A stretch of 64,000 nucleotides of DNA. Origin: Branchiostoma belcheri. Taxonomy: Eukaryota > Chordata > Leptocardii > Amphioxiformes > Branchiostomatidae. Position 1 is the first letter of the stretch. Each line of letters begins with the position of its first letter. Below the pieces are notes generated by a model. The model was not told where the DNA came from. It worked only from the letters and a program-made list of their open reading frames with translations, and made no database searches. Location: NCBI RefSeq assembly GCF_001625305.1, contig NW_017802602.1, positions 2,088,965-2,152,964 of the forward strand. Direction: 5' to 3'. Below are positions 28,501 through 40,500 of the stretch, one piece after another. The translations under genes were made by a program, and so were the position numbers.

Positions 28501-31500
28501 TGGGTGTTGATGGAGGCGTATCTTGCCGTGCCCGTCAGGTTTTTGTTCTCTCTGTAGGGTATGTGTTGGTGGGTCCTGGCGTCCCGGTATTTCTTGGCCA
28601 GCCCAAAGTCGATAATGTACACCAGGTTCCCCTTCTTACCCAGACCCATCAGGAAGTTGTCCGGCTTCACGTCTCGATGGATGAAGTTTTTGGAGTGGAT
28701 GTATTCTATCCTACTTATCTGTGTGGAGGGAGGGGCATGGAAGAGAAGACATGTGTATGTAGAGTTAGAGATACCGAAACCTGTAGTCTGCATTTTGCAG
28801 AGGCATTTTCAATGTTGCGGAAGATAAATCAATTAGCAACTGAAAAAATTGTCTTACTTGTTTTGAGTTAGTTAAAAATTCAAATTCAAGCTTAGAAGAG
28901 AGGCTGTAATTCAGTTTTGGTGAGCATTCTACTTTAAATTGTACATCAAATTCTTTTCTGTGCCCCCAACTTTGATGTTAGGTGCATATTGTTCCCAAAA
29001 AATGAATTCAAATAAGAATAAAGTATCATGCAAATAACACAAAAAGCAGTTAGCCCTTGCAACCAACACAAAGCAGACTCAAAAGAAATATCCCCATGGC
29101 CTTCCTCACAATGACTGACCCACCACATAGTGATCATGTGACATAGGTTATGGGTCAAAGGTGAACACCAGTCTATACCCACTAGTGTTGAGGAAGGCCA
29201 CAGAAATGGCTGAAAACAAGCTGCTTCATTGTTCCAACTGTGCATGTGCGGCTTTATGTATTGTGGGTAATAGGTCAAAGTTGACGGGCCCCTGCCTGAA
29301 TCTCAACTTTGACTTTTGACCCACAATGTTTCACACAGCGCATTCGCAGTTGGAACCATGAACACAGTTATTCCTTGAGTCTGCTTTCTTGCGTTGACAA
29401 ATCAATTATTTGACAACACCAGATGAGTTTCCAGTTGCGAGAACATGAAAAGCATCCGTGTTAGGCAGACAAGACCCGATTTACATGTGGGGGAAAATCT
29501 GATGGTACAAATATACTGTATACACACACAGGAGTGTATGAAAACTGCGTACATCAAATTTCTCCTGCATGTAAATTGGCCTGCTTTGACGTATGTCAAG
29601 AACGTACCTTCAGATTGTACGCTAGCACTTGAGGTAAGGTACGTTCTTGATGTATGTCAAAGCAGGCTGATTAACACACAGGAAAAATTCGATGTGCACA
29701 GTTTTCTATACGCTTGCGTGTGTACGCATTTTATGCACCATCAGATTTTTGCCTGCGTGTAAATCGTGTCCAAGTCTGTTATGTTGTTAGTGTGTTGTTA
29801 GGAGTGGAAAAAAAGGGCACCACCGACCAACCAACAAGTGAACGGAAAAACAATGCGTAAGTGTGAAGTGGCGCACACGGTGACGCGTAGCTTGGGAGAC
29901 GCATATAGAGGGAGGGCGACAGAGAATCATCGAAAACTTCAATCAAAAACGTCCGACCAGACCAGACCACGTCCGATGCGATCCGTGGTAGGCGGGGGGA
30001 CCAGAGATCGAGGCATGCTTACCAGTTGGTCGGCCAGCAGAAGGACAGTCTTCAGGCTGAACTTGCGCGAGCAGAAGTTGAAAAGGTCTTCCAAGCTAGG
30101 CCCGAGTAGCTCCATCACCATTACATTGTAGTCCCCCTCTGCCCCACACCATTTTATGGTAGGAATCCCGACTAGTGTGCAAAAAGGGGAAAAGGAAAAA
30201 ATAGAGTCACCATTAGCCCATGCACCCTTACCAATTGGTCTGCTAAGAGAAGAACAGTCTTGAGGCTGAACTTCCGCATACAGAAGTTGAAAAGGTCCTC
30301 CAGGCTGGGGCCCAGGAGCTCCATGACCATGACATTGTAGTCGCCTTCCACCCCACACCATTTGATCGTAGGAATCCCCACTGTTCGGAGAAAATAACAC
30401 GTTATGCTGGAAGACACACACACAGGGGGAATGGCCTGGGACAATCCTACAGGAGGGAGGGAAAACATTTCATAGGGTTCAATACACCTTTCACACAATC
30501 ACAGAACAATGTACTAATGCAGTGTATATCTGGAATAAGCCTCTGCCAGAAACCTTGCTTGCTTCTGTCACTGCATTTTCATTAGCGATTAGTATTCCTG
30601 GAGTCCTAACAACTGACTATCACAACATAATACAGTAGTACCAGGGTTAATGTGAAAAAACTGTGACTGTGAGCAAGATTCTTATAGTAAATTTTTCTAC
30701 ATATTTTCATAGCAACAAAGTCTTATAATTCCTTATCTATCAATCTTAATAACAACTTTAACACAAGGCTGGCTGACCCATTTTTTCAGTGTAAAGTTTC
30801 AGTGTATACTACTGTACCTACAAAAGTGTGTGTTGTGTCCTTGCTCCCCATAGCTACCCAGACATGTGCATCCAGCCGTAACTTCATAAATCATCTGGGT
30901 TAGACCAAACCAAACCAAAACAGAACCAATTCTGCTAAGCAGAACCATGTTTCCAACATAATGCTTATGGCTATCCAGCATGTATGTTTAGATTCAGAAT
31001 GTTTACAGGTGTATATATACCAAGAAAACAGAATGTTTACAGACATAAGCACATTTTCCACAAGTCTTCTGACTGCTTATGTCTACAGACCAGCAGAGAA
31101 GTTTATAATCAGAATGTTGACCAGTGTGTATGACAAGAAAACCGACATGTTTACAAGCTCTAAGTTCATTTCCAACAGGTCTTCTGGTTATGTTTTAGTA
31201 GCAGTCCAGCAGTCAAGTTTATAATCAAAACATTGACCAGCATATAATGATATATACCAGGAAACCAGCATGTTTTCAAGATCTATCTTACTCTAAGCCT
31301 ATTTCCGACAAGTCTTCTGACTGCTTACGTCTATAGTATAGGCCAGCAGAGAAGTTTATTATCAGAATGTTGACCAGTATGTATACCATAAAAACAGCAT
31401 GTTTACAACATCTTAGCCCATTTCCAAGAGGCCTTTAGGGCTGTTTATGTCTACAGTAGGACAAAACAGAGGAACGTCAACACCACTGCTGCCATGTTCT

Positions 31501-34500
31501 CACTCAACATGAGACGGCTCTAGAGACCAGGCAGGGAGATTGGAACATTCCTGGAGCCTGCACCACTTCTGGTGTTTCCTGTTTCGACCGAAGGGTGTTA
31601 CACTTGTCTACCCTCTCTCAAATCACAGTGCAAACAGTTGAAACCAAATGTCACAAGACATAGAAATTTGTGAAATACAGCAAATACTGGAAGCCAAAGC
31701 CCAGGAAAAATAGCCCCAGATTTACCAACATTTCTTATTTTTTATCATTTAACATGTTTGTGGAAGGATTGACATAACAGGTGACTATCAGTGAGAAAGG
31801 CACCAAATACTGTTTATCATTCCACGTGAGCCTCAACAACTGTGCATGCGCACCGTTGTCATAGTAACAGCCTATTTCACACCAGAACAACTCTTCAGAA
31901 TATGTCTGTGACGTCAGAACCGTAGACAGTTTAAAATTAGATTCTCAGCCTCCAATGTGATTACGTACGATCTGTCTGTAAGGATGACATTACAGGTGGC
32001 CCAAAATTGTCTAGGATGGTTATTTATGAAGACCTGACTGTGTCCTTTTCTTTTGATTCAATTGTGTGTGTGTGTGTGTACGTGCATGTATGCACGTTCC
32101 CTACTTTTGTTCAACATAATTGTACTGTGCCATACAAGTTTAATGGGAAAAGGGTAACCAGCAAATTACTTCCTGTTCAAAGTATTGAAGTATTGATTCT
32201 AGTTAGAATGGTTCACCAATTAAAAACACTTGACATTCTAACACAAAAACTGCAGTCTCTTCCTGCATTTATTTTTTTTCTGAATATATCTGCCCTTGGA
32301 TCCAAAGGTTACCATGCTAAATGCTAAGCCAAGTACAGTCACCTGAAAATCCCTTGCCTTTTGGCTCCTGTGCTCAGCTCTAGATCTCATGCCAGGCTCA
32401 GTTTTACACAGCCACACAGGCACATGATGTAGACACTGGCCATGGCAGCCTGCCAACCTGATTCTAGAACCTTAACCAGGGTTCAAAATACTCCCTCACT
32501 CAGACATGGGTAAAACAAAGACCAGCTTCGCAACATTGTATCATTTTATGCAAAGAAACAGTTACTCAAGCAACTGGATATGATTTCGGAAACCATCAAA
32601 TGTTTCAGGTAGCATCCACTACCTTTTGTTGAAGTGACACTGTATCATTTTATTTTATACAAACATAGCAAGAAACAATCAACGATGGATTGGACTGGAA
32701 AGATATACACTGATCTGGCTAATGTCTATTATACTTTGTAATTAATTAAACTGCTAATTTACAGCCAAGAACAGTCATTACTCATTCGTATTATCATTAT
32801 GTAATTTGTACAGTATCAAAATTTATTCTACGACTATTTGTAAAATTTGGATGGGGTATACTGTATAGCTAGATTCACTCCCAGAACCAGTGTGTAAAAA
32901 GGTACAAACTTTGGTCTGTTTTTGCACTGATTTTTCAGTTTATCCTTTATTGATCCCTGACCTATACAACTGTGCCACAGGCCAAACCAAGGGACCAGTA
33001 CCAGGAAAAAGACTGACTATTTTTGGTCGGGGGTGAGTCACCGATACAAGGGAAGGGGTATTATTAACCGGGGGAGTACCATTACATAACCCTCTCCATC
33101 ATTCTGACTGATGGGTAAGACATCATTAGCTCATCCAAAGGACACACAGCTGTGTACCCCCCTCCCCCATCACAACTCACCTTCAAGATTAATATTTCAC
33201 TGTAAAATCTTCAAGTGTTTGTTTTAATGTCAATCCAATGTTTTTCATGATATTTAGTCCTCTTCGTCATTACAAGAGATGTGAACAAGGAATATATGAC
33301 ATTGACATGTGATAACACCAATACCTCTCACCAAAAACTGTACAGCCACGAGTGTACAGTGCTCACATCAAAAATAGCTGTATGTGTGTATTGTGCTTGA
33401 TGTGTATGGAGTATGTACATGATGTGAAGTTGCAAACGTGTTTGTGCAGGTGAAATACTAGTACTGCAGATTTACATGTACTTCAACGTTCAAAGCTATT
33501 TTCTGCTAGGCATCCACGTATGGATAATATTTTGGTTGCTACTTGAGTAAAAGCTTGATATTTTAATTATCAACAGGACTTGGGACTTCTCCCAAGACAA
33601 GTTATCTTTCTAAACAAGCCTGCTAAAGGAGACTTGGCAAGCTAACTGTGTTCTGTAACAGTAACTTGTACAAGTGTATCACTTCATTTATCTATACTGT
33701 TGATACACTTGTAGTTACAAACTCTGAGCCAAAACACACAAGTGTGGCGGACTTCTCACACAAGTGTTTGTAACAGTGTGTAGCGAATAAGCAGGGTCTG
33801 TGTGTCGTGCGGCTATTTTAGGGGAGGAATGCCACGCGTTGGACTGCCCCGAGACACATGTACACATGTGTCGTTTTACAGCGGATCACAACAAAAACAT
33901 TGGGGTCTCGTAACCATAGGGCTGTTCGGGCAAGTGAATGTGCCCCTACACTAAATTTTTTGGATGCAAAGTATAGCCACTAAAGTGTTCGGAGCAAGTC
34001 AAACCACCTTATTTCAATAAACAAAGCATCCAACATAATAAACTCCAAAATAAGATAAATTTCCTTGGTGGTAGTAAAATTATACATTGAAATATTTATA
34101 TTTTGGGGGCGTCAAAAGTTGGTTCGGGCAAGTGAAAATGACCTTGCACTTGTACAAAATTTATGTCCCTTGCAGGGATCCATCCCCCCAAAAAAGTCTA
34201 GGGTCTGCAGTTTTTTCTAGGGTCGGTTGGGAAACAGGAAACACAACATTTTTTTTTTCCTAGGCCTTACGTATGCAGGAGTTGCACAATGTAACAAAGG
34301 GGATTTTGAAAGAAAGCAGCAGAAAGATGTTACATGGGTCTCCCCATAAATTCTTAGGGGAGAGGTGCTCTCTAATTTTTTTATGAAAAATCAGCAAATT
34401 TTCAAGAAAATACTAAGAGAAAAACCTAACTTTGAACATTTTGGGAGAGGAGCTAGGATTTTTGGGGAGAGGGGAGCACCCTTGCTTCATTGCTTAGGGA

Positions 34501-37500
34501 GAGCCCTGATGTTCATATTGTCCTCTCGGATCCATCGTGAGATTTCAGGCATAAATGTTTCAGTAATCAGGTCCAGCTGGTTCCCACGAGGNNNNNNNNN
34601 NNNNNNNNNNNNNNNNNNNNNNNNNNNNNNNNNNNNNNNNNNNNNNNNNNNNNNNNNNNNNNNNNNNNNNNNNNNNNNNNNNNNNNNNNNNNNNNNNAGG
34701 TTTATCTGTATCTGTATAGCCGGTATAACCGCGGTACACCTTTTAGGTTTAGTCTAAAAGGTAATTACAATGTATTCATTCCTTCGCGATAACCAATTAG
34801 AGAAAACAGGAAAACATGACACGGTCAAAAGGTTAATCCCTTACAAAAGAGATTAACTCCTAATCTCCAAGCAGACTTACATGTGGCTTGACAATTGGGA
34901 AGAAATTGCAAAAGGCATCGGTGGCCAGGATTCAAGAGTTTTCTTTCACACAACCAAAAATTCTCTCACCTTAAGTGCTGACGTTTCAGTGTCTATCATT
35001 AGTATCAGACACCTTCCTCAGAGCTTCTGACTGGAGTTAGCACTTTAGGTGAGAGAGTTTGTTGTGTAAAAGAAAACTCCTGTATCCTACACTTTACTAA
35101 CCTGACAATGAAAATATTTTCTGAAGCATCGGTGATCAGTTTTGCATTTATTTTACCACATCTGTAAATCTGCATGGAGATTAGTCAACAACAACATCAC
35201 ATTCTAGAGAGAGCAGCATTAATTATAAATTACTAGGAGCTCATCTATTCGGACATATTAGGGAGAAATATGTAATCTACATGTTTTGCTTTCCCAAGGG
35301 AGAGAGCATGATCTGAGGGCAAAAAGATGTTTATTCTGTATCTGTACATATCTGCATCTGTATAGCTGGTATGACGACCCTTTGACGTAACACTTTGGCG
35401 TATTCCAAGGTTAAATGTGCAATAGTTGTCCTTTATTTCAGTTCAATCATGTCAGATTCAGTCAGAATTAAACAGATCCTAGGATAATGAGCATGATAGC
35501 TATACTGCGAACATATTTCTGCAACTCTGCATGTATAAAATTTCAACCCAACTAACCATGTCATGTCTTTCCTATTTAGTTTAGCAAGTACAGGAGTTTG
35601 TCTAACCCAAAGAATGTTAGAATTAGAGTATAGCTTTTCAATTCTCTAACTCTACAATCTGACTGTACAAACTTGTCATACCTGGAATGTACTGTTCATA
35701 TAAGTAGTGTATATATTTATTTATATCATACCCGGGCCGCGATAACGTTCGATAACGGGTTCCGGACCGGGCCGTACTTTACCGTACGGCCCGGTACGGA
35801 ACCCGTTATCGAACGCTTCCCTGGCTTCCATAAAACGATTCGAACGCGTTTCGCCCTAACCGCGTGTGCCCCTTTCGAAAATTCGAATACAGAATCCGGA
35901 CGTTGGAATTGATGTTGTTGCAGTTTAGGGTTCAGTGGCACCAACTTTTGGCTCCAACTTTTGGCTTTTGGCACCAACTTTTGCATTGAAAGGTACGTTT
36001 TCTTGGGTGGGTATGATATAAATAAAATACAACACGGTGTATTCCGCATCTCCCTCGGTCCCGGCCCTCCCGCGAGTCGGATCGCCCTCCGGCCTGCGGC
36101 CGTCGGGCGATCCGACCCACGGTCGGGCCAATACCTCGGGCGATACGGAATACCCCGTGTTGTATTCTATATGTATATATGTATGTAATAATGTTATGTG
36201 TTTATTCTAATGTAATGATGTAAATACCAATGCCATTCAGGCAACATTATAATTTTATTTTGTATGTCTGCAATGTTGGTATGGAAATAAAGAATTGAGA
36301 ATTGCATTACATTTACTATAAAAGCAATAACATATTTTAATAGACAAATTTTATGATACATTCGTTTCCGTTTTCTGTCCTAAGGGGGTAGTATCTTTCT
36401 CATTTACGTATGTAAATTTCTCCAACATTTTTCAATTTCAGTCACATGAACGCTGCCAAGGCAAATGGCTGGTAATAGCCCCAGCGGGGCAGAACTAAAT
36501 AATAAATGGGTTCTGCACTAATTTTGGAGACGTGTGCCCAGACACACACAGGAAAAAGTGATATGAATTTTGACAGTGACAATGTTTTGTTATTCATCCA
36601 AAAATTGTTTTGTCCCTTTTCTTATTTTCCACCAAGCAAAACATTCTGTAACTTGTAAGAAGCCTTGAAATGAAAAAAATGTAACTGTTATTACTATTAT
36701 TATTATTGGCAGGTGCAAAGTTATGGTTCCATGAGAAATATAACAATTTAATTTTTAACAAGACCAAAAACTGGAAAACTGAAGCATTTACACTTCGTAC
36801 TTTTTATCTTAAAAAGGTGACATTGACTGTGATTTGGGATGAAATATAGGTGGGTGGAACATACATAAATCATGATTTCCTTACTCTAGTGCCATTGAAG
36901 CGTGAAGCATATTGAATTCCACATAGCAATTTGTCATAAATGTAAATAAGGTTATGACACCATTGTAAAGCAACATTAAGTTTTTTTTAACCCTTGTCCT
37001 GCTGGCATTCCTGGCACAATATTTTTCAATAATTTCATGCCTTAATTAGATCATAGACCCCTACTTTTTTTGCCCTGCAGTGGCATAGTTACTTCTGCAT
37101 TCGTTGCATTTCACTGCGGTGTGATGAACATTGCACGAGAAATACCCCCATATCGTACCTATACAGGGTGCTATATAGATGGTTGTGATCCGCAGGACAA
37201 GGGTTTTAATTTCTTTTTACATTAGAACTCAATGGTTTTTATTTTTCGAATGTCTGAGAAAAACCCTGGCCACACAAATGACAAAGTGACAAGCCGGAAA
37301 GATGACAGTAACTTGATTACAGAAGACTTTGCCTAATTTGGAATTCTGTCACTGGGTCCCCCAAGGACAAAACATGATCCAATTGTCCTTATTTGGGCGT
37401 GGTCATCTGCAAACAATATTCTCTCTGTGTACTTTAAATCTAATATTCTGAGGTAAAAAAAAAGTTAATTTGGTCTGCCTTGGACCATTGGGTCATTCAT

Positions 37501-40500
37501 GTATTTTCGCCTCAACTTACCTAACTATTAGTCTTACTACTCAGTATTGTCTGTTTCATCGAAACATTTTTTTTTTAATGGTTTATTTCAAATTCGCAAA
37601 TTTTACGCAAATAAACAGTCTAACGTATAATATTTTGATAAATTTGAAACATTACATTTTGATAAACAATATTCCCAGGCAGATGCATTAAATCCATAGA
37701 TTATTTTCTTAAGGGTTAAGTTAAGAAACAGGTTGTATTCTGGGACCCTAATTTTTGGAACAATGTGCCCAGTATCTGGGACAACTCTTGCAGACTCCTT
37801 TGGCTTAGACTAGAGGCACCTGAAAAGTCTGTGTACTAGTAACTCAGAGTGACAAGATACATCTCTTGATCTTTTACATCCCTAGTTTGCTCGCATGTAC
37901 TATAGAATTAGAACTATCATAGTGTGGAACTCACTGCCACCAAGTACAGTAGGGGCATCATCACTAGATAGCTTTAAAGTTTAAACAAACTTTAGATGTG
38001 TAAAGGTGTAACAGGTCGTTCGGTGTAATATAGCCAGCTACTGCTGCACCACGTGCCTGCGAAGCTGTAGTTACACTGAAAGGTGGTTATACCGGCCATA
38101 CAGATACATAACAGCCAGTGTTCAACCTATATCATGTACATTTTGTGGAGAGGGCACTGCTCAAGCAACAATTGTGAGTAATGCAATTCTTTGGGTAGGA
38201 ACCACACCACTGAACAATTTACAGTGATTCACCATGAAACATAAAGGCTGTGGACTGATCCGTAATTATACACATTAGTCCGATAACCTTACTCACATGT
38301 CAAGACAAGTTATTAGTGCACCATTACACATCCCTGGGGCAGGGCTTGAAACTCATTTGGGGGAATACGCGCCTAACCCAAAATTCTGGTGCACAGTAAA
38401 AAAAATTGGGGGGTACAACGTAGAATAAAACAGAGTGTTGGCAAAATATAACTACAAACATTCCTATCTTCTGAGATTGAATCTGAAATTCTACAGTTAA
38501 ATTCTAAACATGTAAATTCAAAAAAAGGTTTGATTATTTTTCTTTCAGTCAAGAAAATACTGTGTGCTTGAGTACATTTAGTGTTAAACTTAATATGCAG
38601 AACACTCCACAAATATTTAGGTGCACCTAGTCAAAGCTTAGGTGCACAGCTCCAATTTTGGTGAAGACAAGTGCATAGTGCACACAGTACTTCCAGCCCT
38701 GTTTTAGGGGAGGTGGGGGTTACCCTGTATGAGGAACAGTAACTCCAGTCAGCCCACCTAAAAACCAGCTGAACCGTAATGGTAACGTGTTGCAAGACTA
38801 CGAACACACACACAGACGAGAGGCAAACATTAAACAACTGTTCTGCTGGGGTGGGGACTACTCAGGACCTACAAGTGTAGGGACATGTTAGGCGTGTGTC
38901 AACAGGGTCTAAGTGAACAGCTGTTGGGGACCCTGGCTATCACTGGAGACCATTCATGGCTGCCAAAATCTGTCCAGAACTGCAGATGACTCTGATAACT
39001 GTAAAATACTAGCCTCTACCAGGCTTTGGGAGGAGGCTGGAAAGAGTAGAAATTGGCCAAATAGAGAAATAAAATGCCAGGGGGAGTTGGTCCGCTAGAG
39101 AGTACAGTTTGCCGCACTAGAGTGCAACTCCCCTGGCATGTTATCTCTCTATTTAGTATTTAGCCAATTTCTACTCTTTCCAGCCGCCTCCCAAAGCCTG
39201 GTAGAGGCTAGCAAAATACAGGAGTGTGGAGAAGTATGCGACAAAACAAGGTGATGTTTAGAAGAATATTTACAACCACAAAACAGAAATAAGGACTTAT
39301 CAATTGTCATTTTTCAACTTTCAAGCTTCACACAGGCCAAACTGAAGCACCCAAGCAGAGGTTTGGGCTTTGGCTTATTTTTGGTGTGTTTTCAGGATGT
39401 TTTTATCAGGCTTTCTTTTTTGCACTGGTATTTTTTTTTCGCTAGGCGAAAAGACACCAGTGCAAAAAAAGAAGGCCTGCGAAAAAAGCCTAAAAACATG
39501 TCAAAAATAAGCCCAAACCCAAACCACTGTTGCATTCTTTTCCAGTATTTTACAGCTACTAGGTAGTCGAAGCAAATTTACAAAACGTGCTGCTTTGAAG
39601 TATGCTTATAACCTGTCAAAACTGATACGATCTGTAGGTAAACAGAAATAACTAGCTGTCAGTTGTCATTTTCTCAAGCTCCGCACAGGCCAATTTGAAA
39701 CACCCCCGTATCTGATATGGACCGATCTGCCCAGTGATAGCAAATCACTCAGTAAGTCCCAGTCCTTCTGACAGGCACCTTGTAACCGGACACCTGATCC
39801 TGTAACTTGAAACCTGCTTATGTAACCCGAATCCTGTTCAAGAGGTGAAGGAAGATTTTTACACAAATCAAGAAAGGTGGCTGCTTTACCTAGCCTGTTT
39901 CCAGGGCAAATTACGGGACAGGCCTAGACACGTGTCAGCCCCGGAAACAGTCTGGCTTCCAGACTACTCCTTAATTACAGTTCTAACTGAGTAGGATTAA
40001 ATACATGTATTTACCTGTTCTCATACACTATATCAAAGATGAGGAATCATAGCCATTGATTCCGACAAATAACTGCATCCTAAAAACTGGAAAATACATT
40101 TTTTTCTCACAGATATTTAGTGATTTGAAACGAAATGGAACAAAATAGGGCAACATTCCCTTCGTCATACTAGGTTGCGTACATGTCATAAAATGACAGA
40201 TTCAAGTCTACGCTCCTGCAAGTCTTCAAAAACCTTTCCGTGCGATCTTACAAAGGTTCTCCCCTCGATAGGTGATCTGCCGCGGTGGTTTTACAAAGAC
40301 ATGCAGGGTTCTCCAGGCAGCTTACGCACGTGGCTGAGTCATGGGTGCTTCTGTGAGCCACTTCCCTCTCGGTTGCCTGGCACCTACAGCACTTTCCCTC
40401 TCTCAGCTAATCATTATCCTTCTGCTGGGCTTAGCAAACAAAATGTTGTGTTTCCTGTTTCCCGACCGACCCTAGAAAAACCTGCCCACCCTAGACTTTT

